A stretch of DNA of 64,000 nt from Onchocerca volvulus (Eukaryota; Nematoda; Chromadorea; Rhabditida; Onchocercidae), in contig HG738137.1 of NCBI GenBank assembly GCA_000499405.2, positions 10,766,621-10,830,620 on the forward strand, in the 5' to 3' direction. Positions 27,801-40,271 of this stretch are shown piece after piece. The translations under genes and the position numbers were made by a program. Below the pieces are notes generated by a model. That model had not been told where the DNA came from, did no database searches, and saw only the letters and a program-made list of their open reading frames with translations. Every line of letters starts with the position of its first letter. Within the stretch, counting starts at the first letter, position 1.

Positions 27801-28151
27801 CATTATTTAAACTCTTTTTTTTTTTTTTTAAATATAAATTCCAAATATTTTAATTAATTATCTATAAAATGTTAACAAAAAGAGAAAAGATCAAAAAATT
27901 TATTATAATCATAATAAATAACATGTAGTGTTTAAAATAATCTTTACAAACCGGTTTGTAGAAATGAAAAATTTTGACATGCACGATCAATTAATTAGTT
28001 TTGTAGATTGTTTTATCTGATACCATACATGAAGAAGTGAATTTATTTAAGCAAATACAATTAAACTAAAGTAATAATTAACCTTTCTTGATCCTAAATA
28101 TACTGGTTATTAAACTTTTTGATAGTTGAAATTATTTTTGTTACAGTATAT

Positions 28152-28215
28152 ATGTTTAAATATAATTTTGTTTAAATATAATTTTAATATTTAAATATAA
28201 TTTAAATATAATTTT
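28152..28215. repeat. Short tandem repeat of TTTAAATATAATTTT
   Basis: About four imperfect copies of a TTTAAATATAATTTT-like unit occur in a row in the intergenic region. The sequence is entirely A/T apart from single bases. Confidence 0.7.
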
Positions 28216-28565
28216 AATGTATAATTAATCTTAATTATGAATAATAGTATTATGAGATTATTTTAATCTTGCATAGTTAATCGCAGTATAACATAATCTC
28301 TATTATTATGGTGACACACATATCTCTTCATGTTGTCAACGAGAGAAAGATGTGACATTATTGTCAAAAGTATCTTTCTCTTGAATCCATCAAGTCATCA
28401 TCATAATATTATGTTAAATATGAGAAAACAGATTGCAAAGTGAAAATGAAAGGGAAAGACGAGTAATCCATTAAAAAGTTTAATAATAAGTAAAAATATA
28501 ATTAACACTGAAGGCAAGATGACATAATTTACATCTATGATACATTCAGCTCTAAATAATGATAG

Positions 28566-28569
<4 letters not shown>

Positions 28570-28617
<48 letters not shown>

Positions 28618-28656
28618 GTAATAATAATAAATAATAATAATAATAATAACAATAAT
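28570..28656. repeat. (TAA)n microsatellite
   Basis: About 29 TAA units with only two or three interruptions (TAGTAA, TAAATAA). It runs straight into a GAT microsatellite, which suggests that the two arrays share an origin by point change and slippage. Confidence 0.95.
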
Positions 28657-28776
28657 GATGATGATGATGATGATGATGATAATGATAATGATAATGATGA
28701 TGATGATGAATGACGATAAGTGATGATGATGAATGGAGATGATAAATGATAATGATGAATGATGATGATAATGATT
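28656..28776. repeat. (GAT)n microsatellite, interrupted
   Basis: GAT repeats with AAT interruptions give patterns such as GATAATGATAATGAT. The repeat is purest at 28656-28680 and decays to the right into GATGAATGATGATGATAATG. Confidence 0.9.
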
Positions 28777-29579
28777 ACGATGGCAATAAAGAATAGTAAT
28801 TATGACAAATATAACTTTTTTTTTTTTTTTTTTTTTTTTGTTAAAATAGCTCGTAGTGATTTCGAAAATTTATACGATCATTTCTCACTTAACTTTGCAA
28901 ACTTCATTGAAACATGTTGAGCTCATTTTGAAAATCTTTTTAAAAACGCTCATAAGAGTCGTAAGATGAGGAAAGAAAGAAAAACAAGTTTTATCACAAC
29001 ACACTTTCTCATATGTATATATATTCATAATTGCATGATTTCTCGTAGATGAAAAGGCAGGATAATTTTGGATTAAATTAAATTTTTACAAATTACCTGT
29101 TCCTAAATGATGAATATACGCTGAAGGTAATTTCAACGCCTTCTCATTTTCTAATTGTGAATAATCCTTCTTAGTCGATAATTATCATCATTCTTACCCA
29201 TCCCTTTTTATCATCATTCGATTTGTTCAAAAAAGCAAAACGAATTTGCGAATGAGATATTTCGTCAAATTGGATGGACTGGATTTGAATCATTCTACGA
29301 ATCAATTAATTACAACAGAAACGACGACGAAGAATAGTAGTGCATGCATGCATGCATTTGTTTGAATGCAAAATTGCATGCCATGCAGAAGATTAAACAA
29401 AAACTTCGCTTATTTTATTTATAGCCAAAATCGTTTATTCCCAATGTAGCCATATTTTCTTTGCTAACTAATATGATAATGAAAGTAATTTGGAATGCAT
29501 TATTTTATATATATCAATGAAAGCATACTTCCAGTGTAATTCGTTAGGAATGCGAAAATACACTGCGGCATTCAAAATT

Positions 29580-29670
29580 CCGCACTGAATGGTACCTGTT
29601 CCATGAAATCCCCAATTAAATGCTACCTTATCATGAAACCCGCACTGAATGGTACCTTATCATGTTAACA
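29580..29670. repeat. Three-copy repeat, unit about 30 bp
   Basis: Copies begin near 29580, 29611 and 29640. Copies 1 and 3 share CCGCACTGAATGGTACCT and all three end in a variant of TATCATGAAA. The middle copy has diverged at its left end. Confidence 0.7.
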
Positions 29671-31526
29671 TGATATAAAATTCGCAAAACTGCCAGAAAA
29701 AAAAAAAATAGAAGAACGCAAATCGAAAAATGTCGAAAAAAAATTGGGTCATTTTTTCCGCTTTATGGGATCGGATGAAAAAGAATGAAAAAATTGGCAA
29801 AAGACATTTCATTTTCCTTCTTGTATCCTCCTTGCTTCAAATCATCAATTTACTACTCCTTGAACAGGAATTTTAGCATGAAATTTTTGCTTCATAATAC
29901 GCAAGGACGCAATTACAACGATGTATTTTCGACAATTCGCTCGCCCTTTCTCTCTCTCTCTCTCTCTTTCTCTTTTTTCCAGATTTGTTATTTTCAAAGG
30001 TGCGATATGCTGTGAAGGTTTATTTTCTTAAAATTAAATTGATTACGAATAATATAAATAAGGGACGGAAAACAAGGTGATACATCACACTTACCCATAG
30101 TTAAATCAATTGTAACATTTCAACTTATCAAAAATGTACAAAAAATTGAAATATTAATGATACAAGCAAAGAATTAAACTATTTCGATCTCTATCGAACA
30201 AATGACAAATATATTGATTCAGATAATCATCATAATATAAGTGAAACAAATCTTCTAAATTTGTTTTAAATATTTGAAGAGCTGCAGATGAGTTATAAAT
30301 AAAAATGAAGAAATATAATTTCAAGCAAAAAAGGCAAATTTCCAAAATTTTCATTCACGAATTTGTATATTTTGAATGATAAGTCGAAAGAAAGCAATAA
30401 TTAGTAAAAGAAGTTTTGTTGGAATAAAAATTTTGAAACTGGCAATGAAATGTTTGACGAGAAATTTGTATGTTTGAAAATTGAAGGAAGGAGTAGTAGA
30501 ATTTGGCACTCCGTGGAATGACCTTGCATTTATCTTGCTATTTGTAAAAGAGATGCGAGATTTATATCACTGATATAAGTGATCAGTTAACAAAATGATA
30601 GTAATACTACCTATTACCCATCTGTTAATAATGAACCTATTTTATCTGGTCGATGGATGGCGCAAGAAAATTTGCGATGTAACGAATTGATATCTGATAA
30701 TGCCTTAGATTTGAACGAATATATTTGTAATTTCTTACTAATATCTATTCTACTCTTTGATAATTTTGAGATATCACAAAAATATTTGCAAAATATTACG
30801 CAGAATATTTTAAAACAAAATTTTAAGTTCGAAGAATTGCCACAAAATATTGAAGACAACGAATGATTCCAAACTATCTTTTCTAGCGAATTGAAAAATT
30901 TCATTTTTAATTGTAAATCTAAAAATTATCAACTCTTCCAACAACTTATCATCTCCTTATAAAAGCAGACTAAATAATAAAGGCTACATTTTTCGTTGAT
31001 ATTATAATTCTGAGGAAAATTGGTTGATGTAATATTTGGTAGCAGTGAACGGAAATGGAAATGGATACATTCGGTAAAGGTCATTTGATGAAAATTGAAA
31101 AAAAATCAAAGCACATTAGACTTTTTGCCTTTTTTTTGCGAAAAGCGAATCTTTGCAGAATATGCGAAAAACGCTGCTTAATCATCGAAATTGAATGTCT
31201 TTTTTCGCAGCAAAATATTTTCCCTTCAATTTTTTGTCCTTTTCCTTAAACTTTAATTAATTCCTTCTTCTAAAGAAATTCGAATGCATATAAAAACTTT
31301 GATTTTTTCTATTAAATTGCTTTCGTAAAGAAATTTCCGCCAGGATTCTTTTTGGTTCTTTTTTTCCATTCTTTTTTTTCGTTCCTCAAATGAAGCCAAT
31401 TGAATTTATTGTTTATGATTTCACATGCTAAATCAAAAGAAGCTCGTTCAAATGAAGTTGTTAATTTTAAAATTTTATAGCTGTTTGAAGGAAAAATATT
31501 ATAAAATTTTGAAAATTATTAAAACA

Positions 31527-34500
31527 ATGGCAAATTACAAATCTCTCATGTTAATAACTTACGTATTTATCACTGCTTGCTGCAATCCAACGTCAAATTT
31601 ACCGCAGGTAATTAACAACTAATCGTTTTTAAAAAAGATTTGCGAAAAATTTGAAATTCGGTTACTTGTTGAAAATGACCTCAAGTAAATTAGAAAGAAT
31701 TCGAAGTGATTCTGAGGAAACTTTCACAAATTTCAACAGTTATAATTTTTATAAAATCAATATTATCAATATAATTTCTTAATTGCATAGCGATTCTTCA
31801 GTAATAGCAACAGATCACGAAATGAAATGATAAAATTTTATTTTCTTTCATTTCTAATTTCTTATCTTTTAAATTATTAATGATTTAAAATCAAATCGAT
31901 AAAAGCGAAACATTGATTAAACTATGAAAGGCGGGAAAAAGTAAACTTCAGTAATAATTTACTTATAATTAAATTGAATAATTTCTCCTACTAAATATGT
32001 TTGATATGATAATTACTAAACTGTGTAAATTGAATTATAGAGAATGCAGTTTAAAAAGTTTCAAACTTAATTTAAAAGAGTTACACAACTAAAACATGAT
32101 ACTTGTTATCAAAATTTCAATTCTTCCATTATTAAGGTAATAAGTTCAGAGCTTGATGGAGTTTGACATGAAATTAAAAGAAAATTTTATCGTTTATAAG
32201 AACTGGTAGTTTTTCAATGATATTTCAAAAATTATATTATATCATTCTTATGTTAAATATTCTTGGTCGAAATTCAGCTATAATAAAAATAAGTTCTTTT
32301 TTTTTTTTCAAAATTTCTTCTGAAAATTTGATAAAAATTGATTTCTTGCAGGAAAGCGTATTCACCGCACATCAACTGAATAATTATGATAATATGATAA
32401 GTTGATTTTTTTATTATTTGATTTATTAAATTCGATATCTTACAAAAAACTCATTTTTGAAAATAATCGCATTTCATTCCCAATATAATGCAACTTGCAA
32501 CCTGTTACTTCTCTTATCTAAATGTTCATCTTCAAGATCCGAATGATCTACGACGGATCACTTTCAAACAGATCTGTAGTGGACAAACTTTAATTCAACT
32601 TGGCGTATGTAGCAATGCATATATTCGATGCTCCTATAATTCAACTGACCATCCCGTATCAGCCATTCTTGAAGAATGTCCGATCGGAAAGGTTCGTCGA
32701 ATAGAATCACACTAATTTATATTAATAAATTAAATTTTACTACAACGAACAAAATTTTAGATTTCCTTCAATTACAAATATTGATAAAGATAGAAAAAAT
32801 TATGCTATCATTAATTTTTTCTTTTTTTTTTTTTTACAGATTTTTAATGGAAAAATTTGCGAAATCGCGCAAAATAATTGCATAAACAAATGGAATCAAC
32901 GAATGGAAAAAATTAATTCTGAAACCGAGAAACTTTTGGAGGTATTTGAAAAAATTTCTCAAATGTAGCATGTGATTTTTTTTTTTTTTTTTTTTTGAAA
33001 ATTTCTGCCAAATATAATGATTATTTGAAATGAAAGAGGACAATTTAATTCAACTTAAAGATGGTTAAAATTTTTTTTAATAACAAAAACAATAATATTG
33101 CATTCTGCGAATTAGCAACTTTTATCATTGCAGGAAATGAATTTTTGTCATGATGTCGGTCCAGGTATAAATATGTTCCCGAAAGTTATATGCTCTCGAC
33201 AAGCTTATGTATGTAAAAATTTTAATGAAGGATTTGCAATTACATGTTCACCAGGTAGCAAATTTTATAATTTATATCCAAGTTTTTGTTTTGTTTTTTT
33301 TTTTTTTTCAATTTTCTTAGCATCCTCCGAAAATCAATTCTCAGGAATATTCTTCGTCTCCCCAAGAAGAAGAATATTCCTGAGAATTGATTTTCGAATT
33401 TTCTTTCGCTCAATTTATACGTTTGATCACAAAATGAAGCAACTTTCTTTACTCATTTTTATTTTCGCTTATCACTGATCATGTTACATTTAACAGGAAT
33501 GATAATTTTATCACGACCATTTGGCTGCTTTGCTTATCCGTCAAGTTGTGAACGGAATAAAATTTCAATGAAACAATTTGCTCCATTAAGACAATATGCT
33601 ATTGAAATGTATTGTCAGAATTTAAAAAAAAGAAATTCCAAAATAATGAAATTTCCAGCGATACAATGCAACACATGGTAAATCTACTTTTTTTCATGCA
33701 AATTTTCATGTTTTCTTGCATTGTATTACTTCTGATGGTCCTTTTTTTTTTTTTTTTTTGAAATTTCAAACATTTGGGACTTGTAAGAATTGAAAATTCA
33801 AATTTTCAAACTTAAGGAAGTTAAGGTTTTAAAGTTTGAAATTCTTCGAAAGCAATGGTTCGTAGTGAATAGAATATGTCTGTCAATTTTAACCAATTCT
33901 GTCTGTTTCATGTCATGAATACAGTGGTTGAAATCTTATAAATCTCATAAATATCCATTTCATAAATACGATTTTATGACATTCCATCACATAAATATGA
34001 TTTTTGATCAAAATTACTGTATTTTGAATATCTTGAGATGGAAAATTGAAGCATCAACGAATTTTGCATTAGCACTAATTCTACGATTCAAATGGATATA
34101 GTTGATATTATTCACAAAAATAAACCCAAGTAAAAACAAAACAAAATTAATGACAAGTTTGTTTTGTTAACTAATGAATGTCTTATTGCTGTGATCGAAG
34201 CAATAATTGAATGTGCCAAATGACACAAAACTTCAAATGTAAGAGAATCTTTTCGAAAAACATTCAAAATTAATTATTAGTTTTCATTTTTCTGGAAATT
34301 TCAGGTATGTTCGTTGCGGTAAATTAATTAAAGATATCATTTATTGTGAAAATGGATATGTTTATGATGGGAAATTGAAAAAATGCAGGTTGCAAAATAT
34401 CCAAGATCGTTGTATGATGCCAGATTTATGCAAGTAGTTTTAATTTTTAAAATATAAATTCAAAAAATAATTTAGTTTTTTTCATAATATACAAAGAAAA

Positions 34501-37500
34501 AAGTTCAAAAAAAAAAAAAAACTTACGATCTTAGACATTTTTAGCTTTTCAATTATCATTTTATCATGTAATTTTAATGATGCTGGAATTATTTTAACGA
34601 AAATTTTAAAATTTACGATTTTATTAATTTATTTTTTGCATTTTTATATATTCAAAAAACCTTTTCTCATTTTAGGATTCTGAATCAGCTTGTTTAAATA
34701 ATGTGAGTAAATTTAGAAAATTTTAAAAATAATTCGTTTCAGGAATCGGAAATGGGAAATGATACCGTTAGGTGATTGTAACAGACAATTCATATATTGT
34801 CGAGGTCAAGTACCACAGGAATTCGTTTGTTCAAAAGGTTTCATCTTCTCCAACCATCGTTGCATTCCGATACATCAAGCTAATAGTCAATGTTGGAAGT
34901 GCCAAGAAGGCCAACAACGTCATACTTCACTTCAATCATGCAATGAAGCCAGTTATCAATTTAATTAATTATCTTCTCATTTATCTCTAATTTTTTAGTT
35001 TTTTTTTTCACGTAATAAGATTTTCATATGATTACGGCTTATCATCTAAAAGATGAAAAATGAATACAATGATAAGTGATTTGAGTATTTCGATTTATCT
35101 TCAAGTTCAAAAGAATATGAAAATGCAAAAAGGATGACTGTAGAAATTAAACGAATAGTTGATACTTTTCAATTTACAATCAAAATTTATTTCTAGTATT
35201 CTGTTTGCGAAAATGGTCGCTGGAAGGATCATAGCTGTCCAATTGGGATGATTTATTCTGAAACCAATAAAATGTGCCGATCAGATCCATCTTGCGCTCA
35301 TCCATTTGTAAGCATCTTTTGTCTTGAAAGTAATTAGTGAAAGATTTTTTTTTTTTTTTTTTTTTTTTTAGTGAAGTTGTTTACTGCATCTTAAACATAG
35401 AAAAATTTACAACATGTTAGCATAGCACAATACAAATTTGCGAAATTTTAATTATAGCGTAGAGTTCAAAAGTTTGCTTTTACAAGATATTTCTCTAATA
35501 TAAAGATTTTTGATTAATTCGTCATATTTATATTCCCAAAAAATATTCGGTTTTTTCCCGCGACATCTATTGTTTGATTAAAATTAATAATTAAATATGA
35601 ATAAAAATTATAGATATTGTATGTACCTGTAAGTTAATATTCATTACTGACAATTTCTAACTGTTACACTTTTCGATTCTATAAATTCCATTTCATTTTT
35701 ATTCGTTTTTTTTATATATTCCTTTTGGATGATTTGAACATTTTTGGATAGAAATTAAAATTTAAAAATAAAATTTTAGGGAAAATTAAATATGAAATTT
35801 ATTAGGAATATGCCATTGCTTTATTGCATTGTTGCTTAATTACAGAAATGTAAAGCAGGTGAGTCATATAATCTGAAATGTGACGAATATTTAATTTGTA
35901 CTTGGAAAGGTCTTTTCGAACATCGTTTCTGTCCGCTGTTCCATCGATGGGACAATCGAGCAAAGTTATGCATTGCTGATACTAATTGCTTTTCTTTATC
36001 GGTTAGTTACCGAATTTCTTTGTAAAAAAATTAAAATCAGAAAGAAATGAATTGTGATAGCATCGAAAATAGGAAAAGAATAGAATGAAAAATAAATAAG
36101 GACAAGAGAAACTAATCAAAGTGTAGTAGAAACAGAATAGTGAAAAGAAACTGGATAATTTTAAAATAGAATTCGCCAAGAATCAAAATTAGACAGCACA
36201 AAACCAACTTCAGTAATTGCTTAAACGAAATGAAAATAATGAAGAAAAAAAATGAATTCAACGAATAAAAATTTTGTAATAAAAATCATGAAAATGTTTT
36301 ATAGAATGAGCCATGTAGAGATGGTGAAGTTATTGACAGTTTCGATTGTAAATTTTATTATCAATGTTCTGGTGGTAAATGGTATAAAATGATATGTCCG
36401 ATGTATCCATCCAGTAATCATTTCCTATTCTTGATTTTTGGTTTATTTTCCTTTTTAGAATTTTGTATAAAATTTTGCTTAGATTCTCAATTACAATTTT
36501 GCATAGAAATGTTTTAATTATTCAGTTCCAAGATCTATGATATCAAATTTCTTTCGAATGATCATCAGAATGAACTTAGTTAATTCAAGCCATTGAAATG
36601 TCTTAATCCTTAAAGAGCAATTCTTTATCTTAATTTTGGACTAACTTCATGAAAAGCATCATTGATTAGATTATAATTCAATTTTAAGTAATTAATTATA
36701 GCAGATTTTTGCGCAACATGTCGCTGTGGTAATAATATTTCCTGGCAAATAGAAGAAAAGTGCAATGAAGGTGATACGGTAGCTAACCTGCAAGATTGTA
36801 GAAGTTATGCGATATGTGATGGAAGAAGATGGAAAATGATAAAGTGCAAAGTTGGAACTTTTTGGAATCAACATTTAAAACGATGTCATTACAACACTGA
36901 CTGCAAAGCATTCAAGCGTGCAGAGTGCAGTCATGGACAGGTCAGAAATGACTTTTAAAACCAATTAAAAAATCCTTTTATTAAAATTATTTTAAGAAAA
37001 TCCTAGTAATTTTTCGAAATAAAAAAAATGAAATCAATTTCTTTCTTAAGTAACGAAAAATCTACCGGAGTAATTAATAAAGTTTTGATGGACTTAGCAC
37101 CACATCTGTTTAATGAATTGTTATTCAAAAAGCTAAGCTTCAGTATTTGGTTGGTGGTACATGCAACGAATACTTAAAATGTTTGGAAGGTTCTTGGATG
37201 ACAATGAAATGTCCTCCGAGATATGCTTTTGGTAAATTTTTCAGAAACAAAAAAATTCATTTTTTTAACATTCAGTATCCTATATTCAATGAAATGAAGA
37301 ATAGCGAATTCCAACTTCTAGTTCAATTATTCATCGAACAATTATGCAGATAATTACACGAAATAAAATAAATATAGTTGGATATTTTGATTTTTACTGT
37401 ACAGATTTTAAAATTAACTCAATATTCAAAAGGAAAAAAAGAAGGGATCGAAAATTAAAATTCCACGTGAAAAATCGTATGCTACGCCATATACATTTTG

Positions 37501-40271
37501 ACTATCTGTAGATACATCCACGCAAATGATCTATGCAATTCATTTTATTTAGATATAACTACCAAGACATGCGTTATTTCGAATGATTGTGCACGATCAA
37601 GCAATATCTATCTAAATCTGATTGATCACGACATTATTGATCTATCATCACTTTCTCAATCAGAAACAAAACTGGAAGGAAATCAACAATCACAGAAGGT
37701 AATTCAATCATCTAATGCAGAATTTCGAGAGTGAAAATTCAGCACTATTATAGCAAAAGGTGTATGTGATAGAATTATTTATTCATAATTTACTATTTTC
37801 CTACCTTATTTTCTACTAAATTGTAGGTGCAACTGCAGTTTTGCCAATTCGGAAATACTTTTCGTAATGAATACGATTGCAATCGGTATTTTGAATGTGC
37901 AATGGATGAATACAAAGATCGATATTGCGAGAATAATTATGAATTTAATGATGTAAGTGGACGATGCGAGAAAGAGTAAGTATCGTCGTCTAGAAAGTAA
38001 TCGAAAATTACTTCTCAGAATAACATTCGAAAATAATTGGATAAGAGAATGAAACATTCGAAACTGAGTCATTAGAAATCGATATTGAATTTCAAAAAAA
38101 AAAAATTGGTTGTGAGCATGAATCCTACTCTAATAATTCTCTCTTGATTGTCGTATCCATTCAAATAATTGAACTTTGCAAGATTTGTAGATATTATTGT
38201 AATTTATCACAATGTTTAGATATCAGTGTGATTTATCACGTTGTCGTAACGGACGAATGATTGAAAGTGAAATTTGTGGCCATTATCAAATATGTTTTAA
38301 TGGTAAATGGCATAAAAGAGTATGTGAAGATAATCAACGATTCGCTAATGGCTATTGTCAAGAAACATATTGCAATGATGATAATGATGGTTCGTCCAAG
38401 TTTTTTATTTTTTCACTAGCTGGACCGATCAATGCGAAAAGTCATCCAGCTAATATATATAAATAAAAATGCTCGCTCATTTACTTTTACCTGTCACAGA
38501 TATACAGTTAAAAAAAAAAGATAGGTATATTTATATAAAAACACGTGCCTATTCGAATGCAGCGTTGTTTCATAATTTCAAATCAATCGGTGAAGAACTT
38601 GAAATGTTGTAGCAAAAGCCACAGCGAACATTTACATTTTTATTTATATAGATTATTAGTCGACTGTTATCTACAGTGAATTAACAATTGGTTGACTTCA
38701 CTTTGTTTCTGCTAATTGAAGCGTTTTGGCGGGAAACATGTTTATCCTTTATCCTGACGTTTTGGCGGTAAAAATATTTATCCTTATGGAGAGGTAAAAA
38801 AAAGTAGAGATATAAGCAGGTATAGAAACATGCGCCCCTTTGAATGCAACATTGTGTCAAAATTTCACAGTAAGCGAATGAAGAACTTGTAACTTGTGTT
38901 AAAAGCCACAACGAATATTTACATGTTTATTTATAAAGATTTTGATTGGAAATTTATTTCTAAACAATCATGTATGTTGATAACTAAGTATTTCAAATAT
39001 ATATATATATATATATATTAGTCCCAATATCGTTAGAGATAGTATCGCTACAGCTTGAAGATGGATAATTAATTAACATATTGCGAAAATACATACATAT
39101 ATATGTATTTAATTAAATTCACTCCTAATTATTATATCCATTCAAATAAATGAACTTTGCAAGATATCAAGCAGAAGTATTTGTTCTTGTTGAGATCTCT
39201 TGAGTTTTCATGTTAGCAAAAAGAAAGTAATTCTGAGGAACCTCGGATTTTGCTATTCAAAGTAAAAATTCCAAAAATCTGGAATCAATTTTGAAATTGA
39301 AGAATTTTATCGTATGTTATATTCATTAGATTTATGGAAGCATTTTTGTAATTTTCTGGGACTTTTCCAAAAAAAAAAAAAAAAATTGAAGAATCTTAGA
39401 AAATTTATGGTAAATTTTCCCAGAAATCTCGTCTGTATTATCATCATCATGTAAAGAAGGGGATGTTCTGGCTGATGATATCGATTGTAAGCGTTACTTC
39501 ATCTGTAGACATGGAAGATTTCAAGAACAATTTTGCTGGAATGGTGCATCATTTGATAAAAAGGTTCATTATTTCTGACGCAAATATTCATTCATTTTGC
39601 CTAATTGTGGTGTTTCGTTGCTCAAATGTAAATATTCTCATTTTGCTTCATCAATTTTAAACTTTTTTTCCAAATTTCCATTCCTCTGTTCTATATAAAT
39701 TGATCCTACTACCTTAAAATTCATGCAATTTTAGCGCGGCTATTGCGTCCGGGATGCAATTTGTATGCCAGAAAAAGGTTGTGTCGCAGGTAATATGAAG
39801 GATGATAAACAAGACCGCACTGCTTATCAAATTTGCAACAATGGCAAATTTGAATTACGTTACTGTCCTTACGGTTTAGTTTACTCTGATAGCAAGAGAA
39901 GATGTGAAAAAGACAATAGTGTTGGTGATTGGATATTCGATATTTGCAAGGTTCGAATTTTTTTAAAGATTTAGATCACTAAATCTTTATGAAACATCGA
40001 TATATATAGCCCTATAAAATACGACTATTAGATATTGATACTATTTGTGTCTAAAGAAATCGTCCTGAAATTGTAAATTAAATTTCAGGAAAGTGATGAT
40101 TTTATTGGTTATAGGGCAGATCCAATGGACTGTCACAAATTTTATCAATGCGCTCATGGTAAATGGATTTCCAAAATCTGTCCGGCTAAATTATACTGGA
40201 ATGCTGAAAAGATAACATGCGATTGGTTTTATGATGATGATTCATGCAGAAATCATATTACCTATATATAA
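31527..40271 (+). CDS. cbd-1: Secreted multi-domain chitin-binding protein (peritrophin-A/CBM14), CBD-1-like
   Basis: Nineteen exons: 31527-31607, 32352-32400, 32537-32691, 32840-32941, 33134-33254, 33497-33677, 34305-34433, 34743-34947, 35197-35307, 35846-36001, 36305-36413, 36702-36940, 37144-37231, 37553-37698, 37827-37975, 38220-38389, 39424-39563, 39735-39950 and 40089-40271. The sum is 909 codons plus stop. Residues 1-18 form a signal peptide (MANYKSLMLITYVFITAC). About fourteen six-cysteine CBM14 units follow, with cores such as DCNRQFIYCRG, KCDEYLICTWKG, DCKFYYQCSGGKW, TCNEYLKCLEGSW, ICGHYQICFNGKW and DCHKFYQCAHGKW. The domain binds chitin. C. elegans CBD-1, with 12 such units, is laid into the eggshell vitelline layer, which makes an eggshell role likely but inferred. 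The seventh unit is degenerate and the thirteenth has lost a core Cys (DRTAYQIC). The intron after 34947 needs a GC donor. The first units are the most divergent. Confidence 0.88.
33328..33396. repeat. Perfect 28-bp inverted repeat in an intron
   Basis: The arms are 33328-33355 and 33369-33396, separated by 13 bases (GTCTCCCCAAGAA). The arms match at every position (left arm starts CGAAAATCAATTCTCAGG). The hairpin lies in the intron between the exons ending at 33254 and starting at 33497 of the chitin-binding gene. The transcribed RNA would fold into a stem-loop of about 69 nt. Confidence 0.95.
38520..38940. repeat. Diverged duplication inside a large intron
   Basis: A segment of about 120 bp at 38525-38650 recurs at 38810-38938. 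Both copies share the order GAATGCA, then GAAGAACTTG, then AAAAGCCACA, then CGAA and ATTTACAT, ending in TTTATTTATA. Between them is a smaller direct repeat, CGTTTTGGCGG with TTTATCCTT (38722 and 38757). The block sits in the largest intron (38390-39423) of the chitin-binding gene. It may be the remains of a non-autonomous element, but I see no clear terminal repeats. Confidence 0.6.

Larger units (their letters stand above)
24725..31526. other. 6.8-kb divergent intergenic region
   Basis: This region lies between the start of the LAPTM-like gene (-) and the start of the chitin-binding gene (+), so it holds both promoters. I can support no gene in it. It contains long A runs, two trinucleotide microsatellites, GCATGC-rich patches (25918-25955 and 29341-29390), a TC run near 29951-29970 and a three-copy repeat near 29580. 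Short open frames on both strands at 30614-30904 overlap each other and look like chance. Confidence 0.6.

Noticed and set aside
30614..30904. Overlapping 96-codon minus and 69-codon plus frames
   Set aside because: They overlap on opposite strands, neither has recognisable motifs, and no splice-linked partner exon was found.
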